DNA of 64,000 nt from Bacillus smithii (GTDB lineage Bacteria > Bacillota > Bacilli > Bacillales > DSM-4216). Below the pieces are notes generated by a model. That model searched no databases and was not told where the DNA came from. It saw only the letters and a program-made list of their open reading frames with translations. The DNA is taken from contig NZ_CP012024.1 in the NCBI RefSeq assembly GCF_001050115.1, positions 2,150,001 to 2,214,000 of the forward strand, written 5' to 3'. Made by a program: the position numbers and the translations under genes. Numbering within the stretch: position 1 is the stretch's first letter; every line of letters starts with the position of its first letter. Shown here one piece after another: positions 47,924-57,411 of the stretch.

Positions 47924-49276
47924 TTATGTGTTCATCACATCATACATCTCAAGAAACTTTGTATTAAAGTCTCCTTCCACGAACTTTTCATGCGCTAATA
48001 ATTTCAAATGAAACGGAATGGTTGTATGAACACCATCAATGACAAACTCGCTTAAAGCACGTTTCATCCGGGCGATCGCTTCTTCGCGGGTATCGCCGTA
48101 AGCAATTAATTTGGCGATCATAGAATCGTAATAAGGAGGAATCATATAGCCTGGATACGCAGCGGAATCCACACGAACTCCAAGCCCTCCCGGCGGCAAA
48201 TACATTTGGATTATGCCCGGGGAAGGCATGAAATTTTTCTCAGGATTCTCTGCATTGATACGGCATTCAATCGCCCATCCATGAAAAGTCACGTCTTCTT
48301 GTTTAAGGGAAAGTTGTTCTCCAGAAGCGATACGAATTTGTTCTTTCACAAGATCAACGCCAGTAACCAGTTCTGTTACAGGATGCTCCACTTGAATCCG
48401 GGTATTCATTTCCATGAAATAAAATTGGCGGTTACGATAATCATAAATAAATTCTATCGTACCGGCTCCTGTATAATCAACCGCCTTTGCCGCTTTCACG
48501 GCCGCTTCTCCCATTTCTTTTCGAATTTCACCGTCTAAAGCAGGTGATGGAGATTCTTCCAACAATTTTTGCAGACGTCTTTGTATCGAACAATCCCGTT
48601 CACCTAAATGAATGACGTTGCCGTATTGGTCCGCCAAAATTTGGATTTCTACATGACGGAAATCTTCAATGTATTTTTCGATGTATACACCGGGGTTGCC
48701 AAAAGCAGTAGCCGCTTCTTGTTGAGTAATATTGATTCCTTTTTCCAGATCCTGTGGATTTCTGGCAACGCGAATGCCTTTTCCGCCACCGCCTGCGGTC
48801 GCTTTTATAATCACAGGATAGCCAATTTCCTCAGCCAGTGATAGGGCTTCATCGATGTTTTTGATAATCCCATGAGATCCCGGAACGATTGGAACACCGG
48901 CTTTTTTCATCGTTTCTCTCGCTACGTCTTTCGTTCCCATTTTAGAAATGGCTTCCGGTGAAGGGCCAACAAACGTGATATTGCATTCACGGCATAATTC
49001 TGCGAAATCGGCGTTTTCCGACAAAAATCCATATCCAGGGTGAATCGCATCACAGTTAGTCAAGGTGGCTACGCTGATGATATTCGTCATGTTCAAATAG
49101 CTTTCTTTTGATGTCTTCGGACCAACGCAATAAGCTTCATCCGCAAGCTGGACATGGAGCGCTTCTTTATCTGCTTCCGAATAAATGGCGACGGTCTCTA
49201 TACCTAATTCCCGACAAGCGCGAATAATTCGGACCGCAATTTCCCCACGGTTCGCAACCAGTAGTTTTTTTATCAT
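47924..49276 (-). CDS. accC: Acetyl-CoA carboxylase biotin carboxylase subunit
   Basis: ATP-grasp enzyme that carboxylates biotin on AccB. Signatures are the Gly-rich AGGGGKGIR loop (161-169), [15 protein letters not shown] and the N-terminal [13 protein letters not shown]. At 450 residues it is full length. AAGGAGAG precedes the ATG. It follows accB by 12 bases. Confidence 0.98.
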   Translation of the reverse strand: MIKKLLVANRGEIAVRIIRACRELGIETVAIYSEADKEALHVQLADEAYCVGPKTSKESYLNMTNIISVATLTNCDAIHPGYGFLSENADFAELCRECNITFVGPSPEAISKMGTKDVARETMKKAGVPIVPGSHGIIKNIDEALSLAEEIGYPVIIKATAGGGGKGIRVARNPQDLEKGINITQQEAATAFGNPGVYIEKYIEDFRHVEIQILADQYGNVIHLGERDCSIQRRLQKLLEESPSPALDGEIRKEMGEAAVKAAKAVDYTGAGTIEFIYDYRNRQFYFMEMNTRIQVEHPVTELVTGVDLVKEQIRIASGEQLSLKQEDVTFHGWAIECRINAENPEKNFMPSPGIIQMYLPPGGLGVRVDSAAYPGYMIPPYYDSMIAKLIAYGDTREEAIARMKRALSEFVIDGVHTTIPFHLKLLAHEKFVEGDFNTKFLEMYDVMNT

Positions 49277-49288
49277 GCCGATCTCTCC

Positions 49289-49798
49289 TTATTCTGTTTT
49301 CACTAGAAACAACGGTTGCCCATATTCCACCAATTGCCCGTCTTTTACTAGCACTTCCACAATTTCTCCGTCTACTTCTGCCTCTATTTCATTAAATAAC
49401 TTCATGGCTTCTATAATGCAAACCACTGTATTCTTCTGTACTTTTGATCCTACTTTTACGTAAGGATCAGCGTCTGGAGACGGAGATTGATAAAACGTTC
49501 CGACCATTGGAGATGTAATTTTATGTAATGCTGAATCCGTATTGGATGTTTCTGCTTTCTCTTGCGCCGCCTCTGTCGAAGCTTTTTCCACAGCCGCCTG
49601 TTCTTTTGGCGCCGCTGCTTGTGCGGCAGCAGGCTGCAGGGATGCAGCAGGTTGAACAGAAACAGGCTCTTGCTGTACATATGTAACACCGGCACGCTTT
49701 TTCATTTGGATTTTAGCGCCGTCTTCTTCATATACAAACTCGTCAATGCTTGATTGATCGACAAGCTTAATTAGCTCCCTAATTTCTTGGACTTTCAT
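49289..49798 (-). CDS. accB: Acetyl-CoA carboxylase biotin carboxyl carrier protein
   Basis: Carries biotin at K133 ([12 protein letters not shown]). The N-terminal helix region (1-35) is followed by an Ala/Pro/Gln/Glu-rich linker (about 43-85) and the biotinyl domain. At 169 residues it is full length. The ATG at 49798 has GGGTG 6 bases upstream; an in-frame GTG at 49807 overlaps that site. It is the first gene of accB-accC-yqhY, with a predicted promoter 50-80 bases upstream. Confidence 0.97.
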   Translation of the reverse strand: MKVQEIRELIKLVDQSSIDEFVYEEDGAKIQMKKRAGVTYVQQEPVSVQPAASLQPAAAQAAAPKEQAAVEKASTEAAQEKAETSNTDSALHKITSPMVGTFYQSPSPDADPYVKVGSKVQKNTVVCIIEAMKLFNEIEAEVDGEIVEVLVKDGQLVEYGQPLFLVKTE

Positions 49799-49849
49799 TT
49801 TTAGCACCCTTTCCTAAATAATGACTAAATAATAAGCCTAATTAATAAC

Positions 49850-49879
49850 ATCATACGATAAGAATTTGTGAAAAGACAA
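49850..49879 (-). promoter_or_regulatory. Possible sigma-A promoter of accB-accC-yqhY
   Basis: On the minus strand TTGTCT and TATGAT are 18 bases apart, about 50 bases before the accB start. The -10 matches five of six bases and the -35 four. Confidence 0.5.
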
Positions 49880-49880
49880 G

Positions 49881-49925
49881 AACAGCTTTATTCATGTTTC
49901 CATGAATATCCCTATTTTAGCTGTT
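49881..49925. terminator. Two-stem hairpin just upstream of the accB promoter
   Basis: AACAGCT/AGCTGTT encloses a perfect ATTCATG-TTTC-CATGAAT stem and is followed by TTTTTC on the plus strand. It may insulate the acc promoter from upstream transcription. Direction is uncertain. Confidence 0.5.
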
Positions 49926-50112
49926 TTTCATGCAATAATAAAGATCAGGATTGTTTTTCTTCCTCCCGGACTTTTTCAGTTTTCGCCAAAACAAATGACA
50001 ATCCTGCTTTTCGGAAAAGAAAAAATTCAAATACTTTTTTTCATAAGGCGATCATGTCCCCCTCTTTGAAAACCAGAAATACGTTGAAAAATCATTCAGC
50101 CCACAAATAAAA

Positions 50113-50137
50113 CCTTGTCTCAAAATGAATGACAAGG
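50113..50137 (-). terminator. Likely terminator of the spoIIIA operon
   Basis: CCTTGTC pairs with GACAAGG, and on the minus strand TTTTATTTG follows. It lies about 240 bases past the spoIIIAH stop. Confidence 0.6.
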
Positions 50138-50378
50138 CTCCATTTCATAACACGGAATATTCAGAAAACATTTGTTGTTTGAATCCCTTTTGACTTCAAT
50201 GAGATTTCTTCTTCATTCCTCGCTTTGAGGACTTTTTCATACAATCCGAAAAACAAGTTCATAAGCAAAGATAGATGAATCAGGTGAGTGAAACCTCATA
50301 CCCTCTCTCAAAATCTATTGAGAAATATCACTGATTTATCGTCCGCCGTTTTCCATTCCTATAGACTGTTCTTATATG

Positions 50379-50939
50379 CTATTTAGAAGGCTGGAATTCC
50401 ACGGCAATTGGCAAATATTGATTATCCATTTCTTTTTCAACAAGGTGAATGATCTCGTTCGCATCTTTAGCGGAATGTTCATTCGATTTTACTGTAATTA
50501 ATATTTGCTTTCCGTCATCGCGAACCAGCGCATCTTTATATCCTTTCGATTTGATCAGCGTTTCAAGAACATTTTCTTTTGTTGCCATTTCCGTCAGCTT
50601 TTCCATCTCGTCATAAGCCTTGTTTTTTTCTTCAGGAGACAAATCAGAGGAAGCTAATTTGTTGGTCAGCTCTTCCCGCAATTTGCTGCGTTCATCTTGA
50701 ATTTCCAGACGCAGAGCTTCGAAAGCTTCATCCCCCGCAGATTTCGTAATGACTTCCACATTATGGTTTTTGGCCGATTTATCTTTTGCCGATTCATCCG
50801 CTGCTGGATTGGTTTGTTTTTGTTCTGCCAATTCGCCGCCGTTTTTCGGCTGTTCGGGAGAAGTAATGTAATATACCGATAGCACCACAACTAGGCTAAG
50901 CATGGTTAATAGCCATACAGTCTGTTTTTTTAAAAGCAT
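50379..50939 (-). CDS. spoIIIAH: SpoIIIAH, mother-cell side of the SpoIIIA-SpoIIQ channel
   Basis: One membrane helix (about 8-25) leads to an extracellular domain with a YscJ/FliF-like fold that binds forespore SpoIIQ. The linker is Lys/Glu/Asn-rich (about 30-65). Conserved segments include LREELTNKLASSDLSPEEK and AVEFQP. At 186 residues it is slightly shorter than B. subtilis SpoIIIAH. GAAGGAGG precedes the ATG. Confidence 0.95.
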   Translation of the reverse strand: MLLKKQTVWLLTMLSLVVVLSVYYITSPEQPKNGGELAEQKQTNPAADESAKDKSAKNHNVEVITKSAGDEAFEALRLEIQDERSKLREELTNKLASSDLSPEEKNKAYDEMEKLTEMATKENVLETLIKSKGYKDALVRDDGKQILITVKSNEHSAKDANEIIHLVEKEMDNQYLPIAVEFQPSK

Positions 50940-50956
50940 TTTTCAGAATCCTCCTT

Positions 50957-51595
50957 CTATTTTTTAGGCATTACGGCCACTCTGTAGCTAGGAACATCCA
51001 ATACCCTCGTAACCGCTTCAATAATCCATTTTTTGACTTCAATGTTTTCTGCTCCTTCCGCTACAACTAGAACCCCGCGTATTTTCGGTTTCATCGTTTC
51101 TACGACGAGCGGTTCATCCGTTTCACCTTTTTGCACCATCACCACGTTTTCTTCTTTTGTTTCATCTTGAATGGTTCTTTTCCCTCCTTGTTTATCCTTT
51201 TCTTCCGTTGTTTGCTTTTGGGTTTTCGTGTTTTTTTCCAGTACTTTTTTTTCTGTTGCTTCTACATTTACGACAACCGTGACATTATTGACGCCCAGCA
51301 TTTCATCAAGTGCTTCTTTTAGTTGATTTTCATACTGAGTTTCGTAATCTTGGATGTTTTTCGGCTTTGTTTTCTTATCTGTCGCAAAGGTTTCCACATC
51401 TTTTTGCGAAGGGGGCTGCACAGTTGTCGTAACTGCCTGATTTTTCTTGTTCCACATATCACTTGCGGCCATCAAGGCGGCTCCAATAACGGCAGCGACC
51501 ACCAAAAACAGCAATTTGTTCTTTTTCTTATCGTTCTTCCCATCGCCTAGTTTTAGCGGGAGCCATTTTTTATCAGAACTGTTTTTAGAATCCAT
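50957..51595 (-). CDS. spoIIIAG: SpoIIIAG, stage III sporulation channel ring protein
   Basis: A single N-terminal membrane helix (about 27-45) precedes a ring-building-motif domain; it forms the large ring of the channel. Conserved parts are LKEALDEMLGVNNVTVVVNV and the closing VKKWIIEAVTRVLDVPSYRV-like segment. I chose the ATG at 51595 with a GGGGA site 9 bases upstream; ATGs at 51616 and 51601 are less well spaced. It overlaps spoIIIAF slightly. Confidence 0.93.
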   Translation of the reverse strand: MDSKNSSDKKWLPLKLGDGKNDKKKNKLLFLVVAAVIGAALMAASDMWNKKNQAVTTTVQPPSQKDVETFATDKKTKPKNIQDYETQYENQLKEALDEMLGVNNVTVVVNVEATEKKVLEKNTKTQKQTTEEKDKQGGKRTIQDETKEENVVMVQKGETDEPLVVETMKPKIRGVLVVAEGAENIEVKKWIIEAVTRVLDVPSYRVAVMPKK

Positions 51596-52202
51596 GCCCA
51601 TCCGTCCCCTCTTCATCCAGTACCACGATTTTTTCCGGATCCTCTCCCCACTGTTTGGCTAAAAAAGCAGCGATTTTTTTCTCTTCTTCATGCGGCTTTG
51701 AACTTCGAGAATCGTGAATGTCGATATTGACCTCTTGAACAGATTCTGTCATTCCGTCTTTTGCGTCTTTTAAAACCACCTTGATTTTATTTATATCCTC
51801 CTGCTTATACCCATGTTGATCTTTCATTTCCACTTGAATATCCACAATTTCTTTTTTGTACTTCTTCATCAGCTCCTTTTCCACCGAATGTTTTAATTGG
51901 ACAGCCATCTGTTTTAAAATATATTCACGCTGAGACGCTTGTATTTCATTTTTCTTTTGATTCAATTGATTTTCTGCTTCCCAGGTTTCTCCGCCGCTCG
52001 TTTTGATCGCCGAAACGATTTCTTGCTGGAATTGGCCGGAAAACACCGAGAGCAGCGGCGTTAACAGGACAACGATTAAAATAAGTCCAACGATGATTTT
52101 CAAATATTTTTGATAAGTCGAAGAGGGAAGCAGCATTTCGATGGTGACAGCAAATAAAAGCAAAAGAATGATGTTGGCAATCCATTTCGCAAAAAAATCC
52201 AT
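51585..52202 (-). CDS. spoIIIAF: SpoIIIAF
   Basis: Two N-terminal membrane helices (about 8-25 and 33-52) are followed by a periplasm-like soluble domain (about 85-200) with the ring-type fold seen in SpoIIIAF structures. At 205 residues it is full length. AGGAGG precedes the ATG at 52202. It lies 9 bases after spoIIIAE and overlaps spoIIIAG. Confidence 0.94.
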   Translation of the reverse strand: MDFFAKWIANIILLLLFAVTIEMLLPSSTYQKYLKIIVGLILIVVLLTPLLSVFSGQFQQEIVSAIKTSGGETWEAENQLNQKKNEIQASQREYILKQMAVQLKHSVEKELMKKYKKEIVDIQVEMKDQHGYKQEDINKIKVVLKDAKDGMTESVQEVNIDIHDSRSSKPHEEEKKIAAFLAKQWGEDPEKIVVLDEEGTDGHGF

Positions 52203-52211
52203 GTCAACCTC

Positions 52212-53405
52212 CTAGCGCATCATCATCGTGATATTTCCGGCTGTCACAATTATCGTAATACAGAGAAAAAACATGATGGAAACAATCGCCAAAGCGGCAA
52301 AGACATAAAGAATGCTTTTGCTCATAATATCTAAGCAAGTTATGACGGGGCCTGCTCCAATCGGCTGCAAAACAGAGGCGGCCACCTTATAGATCAAGGC
52401 AATGAGCAAAATTTTTACTGCTGGAAAAGCGGCAATAATGAGTATGATCGCCATACCGGCTATACCGACCGTATTTTTTAACAACACGGATGCGCTGATG
52501 ACGGTATCGGCCGTTTCTGTGAGCATCCGTCCGATAACAGGGACAAAATTACCCGTTACAAATTTCGCGGTCCTCACAGCCAGGCCATCCGTCACAGCGG
52601 TGGCGGTCCCTTGAACGGAAACGACCCCCAGAAAAACGGCCATAAAAATCCCTAAAAGACCGATGCTCCAATTTCTTAATAAGGAGGCAAGCTGAGTGGC
52701 TTTATACTCTTTTGAAAACAAACTGACCATGCTGACTACGACAGATAGAAAAAGCAGGGGAAACACAATGTTTTGAATAAACAGCCCGCTCGTATTCATT
52801 AAAAAGATCATAACGGGATGGAAAAAGGCAGCGGAAACAGCTCCCCCCGATGCAGCAATAAGCGCAAGAAGCAAAGGAATAAGAGCCAATGAAAAATGAG
52901 TCATCCGTTCAATCGATTCTTTTGAATATTGAATGGCAATGTGAAAACTATTCAATGCAATGACAATCAGCACCATAAAAACAACGGCATACGCCACTTT
53001 GCTGACGGTCCCCTGCTCAAAAGCATTTTGAAGCGATTGCAGAAGGGCACATAAAACAGTGAGCACGATCAACGATCCCAAAAGTTTTCCACTCTTTAAC
53101 ACTTCTTGAATAGAAAATTTGACTATGGCCGAAAACCATGCTTGGATGGAAAACTGCTTTTCGCCTTTTAAATAATCCATAAGGGATCCTGTTTGAGATT
53201 CAGGAAGATATCCGCCATATTCATTGACTACTTCTTTCCAGTAATTCATCAACTCATCTACCCCTAGGTTTTCCAGCTGGGTTTGCACCATTTCCTTTTG
53301 GGAAGGGTGTTCACGAGAATCCGAAGAACCTTCCGCCTGGACAACAGTTCCAGAAAAGGCAAAAGAATAGAGAGCGAAGACGAAAAGCATTGAATAGACA
53401 CGCAA
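52212..53405 (-). CDS. spoIIIAE: SpoIIIAE
   Basis: Polytopic membrane protein thought to form the channel's permease-like core. An N-terminal signal-like helix (MRVYSMLFVFALYSFAFSG) is followed by about seven membrane helices between 105 and 395. At 397 residues it is full length. The start is TTG at 53405 with GGTGA 6 bases upstream. A 132-base gap separates it from spoIIIAD, larger than other gaps in the operon. Confidence 0.95.
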   Translation of the reverse strand: MRVYSMLFVFALYSFAFSGTVVQAEGSSDSREHPSQKEMVQTQLENLGVDELMNYWKEVVNEYGGYLPESQTGSLMDYLKGEKQFSIQAWFSAIVKFSIQEVLKSGKLLGSLIVLTVLCALLQSLQNAFEQGTVSKVAYAVVFMVLIVIALNSFHIAIQYSKESIERMTHFSLALIPLLLALIAASGGAVSAAFFHPVMIFLMNTSGLFIQNIVFPLLFLSVVVSMVSLFSKEYKATQLASLLRNWSIGLLGIFMAVFLGVVSVQGTATAVTDGLAVRTAKFVTGNFVPVIGRMLTETADTVISASVLLKNTVGIAGMAIILIIAAFPAVKILLIALIYKVAASVLQPIGAGPVITCLDIMSKSILYVFAALAIVSIMFFLCITIIVTAGNITMMMR

Positions 53406-53537
53406 TCTTTTTCACCATCCTAAAAGGGCTCTGTCCTGCTTTCCTCGACCGGAACAAAAGTCCCGGATAACGCATTCAGGTTAAAAGTAAGATGACGTTT
53501 TTCCTCTTGAGTAATGGTCGACGATGAATATTGATTT

Positions 53538-53930
53538 TTATTTTGCCGGAATTAAAGAAATAATCGTCTCGAGCAGGACTGATAAAATAGGAACAGCCAT
53601 GGCCAATATCAAGATTTTTCCTGCTAATTCCACCTTTGATGCCAGAGACGAAAGTCCCGCATCCTTTGATATTTGAGAAGCCAGTTCGGCAATATAGGCG
53701 ATCCCGATAATTTTCAAAATCGTCTCCACATACACCATGTTGATGTCTGTTTTGGAAGCAATTTCACGAATCATTTGAATAATGGATTGAATTTGATCGA
53801 TTAAAAACAAAAAAATTCCAACACTGACAAATAGAACAAGCAACACAGCAAAATTGGGCTTTTGTTCTTTTAAGAGGAGAGTTAAAAATACTGTAATAAG
53901 CGCGATCCCCGCAATTTTGATTATGTCAAT
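53538..53930 (-). CDS. spoIIIAD: SpoIIIAD, apparently starting at ATT
   Basis: Membrane protein with about four helices, full sequence like B. subtilis SpoIIIAD. The N-terminal part (IDIIKIAGIALITVFLTLLL, then KEQKPNFAVLLVL) aligns with MQIDIVQIVGIG...KEQKP. No ATG, GTG or TTG lies in frame in this N-terminal part. The frame is open further up, but the best-placed codon is ATT at 53930, 8 bases after AAGGGGG. The first in-frame GTG (53846) would remove the first helix and leave 102 residues. With the ATT start the protein has 130 residues, near the usual 133. Confidence 0.85.
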   Translation of the reverse strand: MDIIKIAGIALITVFLTLLLKEQKPNFAVLLVLFVSVGIFLFLIDQIQSIIQMIREIASKTDINMVYVETILKIIGIAYIAELASQISKDAGLSSLASKVELAGKILILAMAVPILSVLLETIISLIPAK

Positions 53931-53947
53931 CTTCCTCTCCCCCTTTT

Positions 53948-54151
53948 CTACTGAAACAAAAATACAGATTTGATTTTTTCAAACAAATCCCCAACGATGG
54001 TGGCAACAACAAACAAAATATAGATAAATCCAAATAATGTAACCCACTGGGCATACTCTTTTTTTCCTACTTGGTCCAAAATCGTATGCAAGAAGGCGAC
54101 AACGAGTCCGACACCGGCGATTTTAAAAATAATATCCACATCTATCCCCAT
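53948..54151 (-). CDS. spoIIIAC: SpoIIIAC
   Basis: Small membrane protein with two helices (about 8-24 and 36-54), 67 residues, starting MGIDVDIIFKIAGVGLVVAF. It is related to the N-terminal part of SpoIIIAD. AGGGGGA precedes the ATG at 54151. It lies between spoIIIAB and spoIIIAD as in all spoIIIA operons. Confidence 0.95.
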   Translation of the reverse strand: MGIDVDIIFKIAGVGLVVAFLHTILDQVGKKEYAQWVTLFGFIYILFVVATIVGDLFEKIKSVFLFQ

Positions 54152-54169
54152 GTACGATTCCCCCTGGTT

Positions 54170-54682
54170 TTAGAAAAGCAAAAGGACCAAAAGCAGCCCT
54201 ACTAAAATGCTTAAACTTTTGTACATTTTTTCGTATTTTTTTTGATTTTCCCGCGCTTCTTCCTCTTCTCTTTGCAAATGGGCAAGGGTCAGAAGAATGT
54301 GCTTCTGCTGGGTCAGAAGGTCATGTTTGCCTAACGATCCGCCAAATTGTTCTATAATTTCATATTCCGGCCGCTTAAAGGCTGCCTTATTTCTGATAAA
54401 ATGGAGACTGTTTTTCCATGCTTCATCGACTGAAATTTCTGTCGATAAAATCGTTTCTGCAAAAGTAAGGAACAACTGGGAGACAGGGAATCCGAACTGA
54501 TGACCGATTTTTCTCGCTGCTTCATGCAAAGGGGTATGCCCGTACATAATTTCCGCCTCCAACGACTGCAACGCCGCGATCATCATTTTCAATTGCTTCG
54601 TCCGATCGGCTAATTGTTTTGCTTGTTCGAATCCGAACCAGCAAGCGGACCCCAGAATCAAGATGGCACCAATCCATTTCAT
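54170..54682 (-). CDS. spoIIIAB: SpoIIIAB
   Basis: Two membrane helices, one at each end (about 3-15 and 152-170), bracket a cytosolic helical domain like type II/IV secretion GspF proteins. At 170 residues it is full length. GAGGGTGG precedes the ATG. It overlaps the spoIIIAA stop by four bases, so the two are coupled. Confidence 0.95.
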   Translation of the reverse strand: MKWIGAILILGSACWFGFEQAKQLADRTKQLKMMIAALQSLEAEIMYGHTPLHEAARKIGHQFGFPVSQLFLTFAETILSTEISVDEAWKNSLHFIRNKAAFKRPEYEIIEQFGGSLGKHDLLTQQKHILLTLAHLQREEEEARENQKKYEKMYKSLSILVGLLLVLLLF

Positions 54683-55608
54683 CCTTTTTCCACCCTCATT
54701 TGGCGGGACAGCCGTTGCCCTTTTTCTCCTCTAATGACGGAAATAGTACCGGGACCTTTTTCTCGTGTCAGTTCCACATACCTTTCGATTAATTGCCGAT
54801 TGACAATATCAGCAAGAAGAGGGCGTTTTTGAATCTCTTCAAGAGAATCTCCGTGTGTCGTCATGACAAGCTTTACCCCTGCATTGACCGCTTCCAGCAC
54901 AGCCATTCGATCCTCTTCCCGCCCGATTTCATCTACTACTAAAACATCCGGACTCATCGAACGAATCATCATCATCATGCCTTCCGCTTTTGGACATGCA
55001 TCCAACACATCCACTCTTGGTCCAAAGGAAAGCTGAGGAATCCCAAACATACAGCCGGCGATTTCGGAACGTTCATCGACAATTCCTACTTTTAAGGGTG
55101 GAATATTCAATTGGTCACAACCGGTCGAAACGACTCTGGCGATATCACGGAGAAGAGTCGTTTTTCCTGTCTGGGGAGCCCCGATAATCATCGTATGTTT
55201 CCATCCTTTTTCAAATAAAAAAGGGATAAGAGGACGTGAAATCCCTATGATCTCCCGGGCAATTCTTATATTAAAAGAGGACAAATGGCGCAATCCCTTG
55301 ACTTGTCCATTTTCAAGGATGACTTTTCCCGCCAGCCCCACTCGATGCCCTCCTTCGATGGTAATGTACCCCCGTTTCAATTCTTCTTCCAGCGTATAAA
55401 AAGAATGGTGGCTTATTTTACTCATAAACGTTTCCCCGTCCTCTTTCGTGACAACATGAGAAAGAAACAGGGGGCGTCCCTTGACAGCGATCTCAAGCGG
55501 ACGACCAATTCTCATACGGATTTCTTCCACTTTCATCCAATAGTTGTCGGGCAGTCGCTTCATTTCATCCGCAATTGTCTTTGGCAAATAATCAAAAATT
55601 TCTTCCAC
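54679..55608 (-). CDS. spoIIIAA: SpoIIIAA secretion-type ATPase
   Basis: ATPase that powers the SpoIIIA complex, like a secretion-system motor. Walker A is IGAPQTGKTTLLRD and Walker B is PDVLVVDEIGREED. I chose the GTG at 55608 with AGGAGG 7 bases upstream; the ATG at 55614 sits only one base from that site. At 309 residues it fits the family. It is the first gene of the operon; a sigma-E promoter would be expected upstream but only weak boxes are visible near 55640-55670. B. subtilis yqhV, normally between efp and this gene, is absent. Confidence 0.95.
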   Translation of the reverse strand: MEEIFDYLPKTIADEMKRLPDNYWMKVEEIRMRIGRPLEIAVKGRPLFLSHVVTKEDGETFMSKISHHSFYTLEEELKRGYITIEGGHRVGLAGKVILENGQVKGLRHLSSFNIRIAREIIGISRPLIPFLFEKGWKHTMIIGAPQTGKTTLLRDIARVVSTGCDQLNIPPLKVGIVDERSEIAGCMFGIPQLSFGPRVDVLDACPKAEGMMMMIRSMSPDVLVVDEIGREEDRMAVLEAVNAGVKLVMTTHGDSLEEIQKRPLLADIVNRQLIERYVELTREKGPGTISVIRGEKGQRLSRQMRVEKG

Positions 55609-55708
55609 ATTCATTCCTCCTAGTACAAGCCCCCTCTACTACAAATATATTTTCGATCGAAGGAAGTATGACTTCATTTCACCCAAATCCAAAAGCAGGA
55701 AAAAAAGA

Positions 55709-55746
55709 AGCCAGATCAAAATCCATAAAAGGATCTTGATCTGGCT
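55709..55746 (-). terminator. Terminator of efp
   Basis: AGCCAGATCAAAATCC pairs with GGATCTTGATCTGGCT (one mismatch) over a 6-base loop. The minus strand continues with TTTTTTT. Confidence 0.92.
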
Positions 55747-55771
55747 TCCTTCAACTTAAAATGTAGTATGA

Positions 55772-56329
55772 TTACGCTCTTGAAACGTATGAGCCGTCTG
55801 ATGTGTTAATAACGAGTTTGTCGCCTTCATTTACAAAGAACGGAACTTGTACGACAAGCCCTGTTTCAAGCGTTGCTGGTTTTGTACCGCCTGATGCTGT
55901 ATCTCCTTTAACTCCTGGTTCCGTTTCCACGACCGTCAATTCCACTGTATTCGGAAGTTCCACACCGATTGTTTCTCCTTGATACATCATAATGAAAACT
56001 TCCATATTTTCTTTTAAGAATTTTAATTCGTACTCGATTTGGGAGCTGCTTAATTCGATTTGTTCGTATGTTTCATTATCCATGAAAACGTGTTGATCGC
56101 CGTTTGCATACAAGTATTGCATTTTTCGATTATCAATTTGTGCTCTTTCTACTTTTTCGCCGGCGCGAAACGTTTTTTCTTGAATGGCGCCTGTGCGCAA
56201 GTTGCGCAGCTTCGAACGAACGAATGCCGCTCCTTTACCCGGTTTCACGTGCTGGAAATCCAGTACGCGCCAAATTTCTCCATCAACTTCAATCGTCAAA
56301 CCTGTTCGAAAATCATTTACTGAAATCAT
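55772..56329 (-). CDS. efp: Translation elongation factor P
   Basis: Relieves ribosome stalling at polyproline. The modified lysine is K32 in [10 protein letters not shown], within the first of three beta-barrel domains. At 185 residues it is full length. CAGGAGGAAG precedes the ATG. It lies 20 bases after the YqhT peptidase gene. Confidence 0.98.
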   Translation of the reverse strand: MISVNDFRTGLTIEVDGEIWRVLDFQHVKPGKGAAFVRSKLRNLRTGAIQEKTFRAGEKVERAQIDNRKMQYLYANGDQHVFMDNETYEQIELSSSQIEYELKFLKENMEVFIMMYQGETIGVELPNTVELTVVETEPGVKGDTASGGTKPATLETGLVVQVPFFVNEGDKLVINTSDGSYVSRA

Positions 56330-56349
56330 GTATGGCTTCCTCCTGTAAT

Positions 56350-57411
56350 TTACAAAATAATCAATTCTTTTGTTGAATGCGTGATCGTTTCATTGCCGCT
56401 GCTCGTGATAATCGTATCGTCTTCAATGCGGACTCCGCCAAGACCGGGCACATAGATCCCCGGTTCAACCGTTACAACCATTCCCGGCTGCAGCACAATA
56501 TCCGAACGCATAGACAATAAAGGCTTTTCATGAACTTCCAATCCAATTCCATGACCAAGAGAATGGCCAAATCGATCGCCGAAACCTTTTTCTGCTATGT
56601 AGTTTCTCGCAATCGCGTCTGCTTCTTTCCCGGTCATTCCCGGTTTTATTTTTTCCACCGCCAACAATTGAGCCTCGAGAACAATTTGATAAATGTTTTT
56701 CAAATCGTCGGAAGGCTCGCCAACGGCTACCGTGCGAGTAATATCGGAAACATATCCTTTGTAAAGGGCTCCATAGTCAAGAGTGACTAAGTCCCCTTTT
56801 TCGATGATTTTATCGCTGGCCACTCCGTGCGGCAAAGCGGATCTTTTTCCTGAAGCAACGATCGTATCAAACGAAGAAGAAGTTGCCCCGCACTTTCTCA
56901 TAAAGAACTCAAGTTCATTGGCGACTTCAAGCTCAGTGATTCCCGGTTTGATAAAGTCCAAAATATGTTTAAACGCAGCATCGGCAATATCGGCAGCTTC
57001 CTTTAATATCTTAATCTCTGATTCGCTCTTAATCAAGCGCAAGTTTTCGATGATATCACCGACAGGAACTAGCTCGCCTTTAAAAGCTTTCTGATAGTCT
57101 TGATAATTGGAAAAGGTTAAGTAATCTTTTTCAAAGCCTAATTTTTGAATGCCTAGCTTTTCAGCCTGTTTCGCCACTTCTTCATGAATGGGAACGGCAT
57201 GTTGGACAATTTCATATCCTTTTGCCTGATTCCCTGCTTGTTCCACGTAGCGAAAATCGGTAATAAATAAAGCTTTTTCCTCAGAAATAAGCGCTACTCC
57301 GCTCGTTCCGGTGAAATTTGTCATATAGCGTCGATTAAAGGGGCTTGTCACTAGCATCCCATCAATACCGGCTTGAGCAAATTGTTCACGAAGTCTTTTG
57401 ATTTTTTCCAT
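56350..57411 (-). CDS. yqhT: M24-family Xaa-Pro dipeptidase/aminopeptidase YqhT
   Basis: Metal-dependent peptidase that releases residues next to proline. Metal ligands are D212, D223, H287, E316 and E330, in [29 protein letters not shown] and GGVRIED. The N-terminal creatinase domain covers about 1-125. At 353 residues it is full length. GGGGAGA lies 8 bases before the ATG. Its start overlaps the aroQ stop. Confidence 0.95.
   Translation of the reverse strand: MEKIKRLREQFAQAGIDGMLVTSPFNRRYMTNFTGTSGVALISEEKALFITDFRYVEQAGNQAKGYEIVQHAVPIHEEVAKQAEKLGIQKLGFEKDYLTFSNYQDYQKAFKGELVPVGDIIENLRLIKSESEIKILKEAADIADAAFKHILDFIKPGITELEVANELEFFMRKCGATSSSFDTIVASGKRSALPHGVASDKIIEKGDLVTLDYGALYKGYVSDITRTVAVGEPSDDLKNIYQIVLEAQLLAVEKIKPGMTGKEADAIARNYIAEKGFGDRFGHSLGHGIGLEVHEKPLLSMRSDIVLQPGMVVTVEPGIYVPGLGGVRIEDDTIITSSGNETITHSTKELIIL

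Larger units (their letters stand above)
49799..50378. other. Intergenic stretch between spoIIIAH and accB
   Basis: No gene seen. It holds the accB promoter (49850-49879), a hairpin (49881-49925), a long-range repeat CAGGATTGT/ACAATCCTG (49946-50005) and the likely spoIIIA terminator (50113-50137). The rest has no recognisable signal. Confidence 0.55.

Noticed and set aside
53846-53930. Frameshift in spoIIIAD
   Set aside because: The frame is open and conserved throughout; only the start codon is unusual. The nearby TTG is out of frame and meets a stop after two codons.
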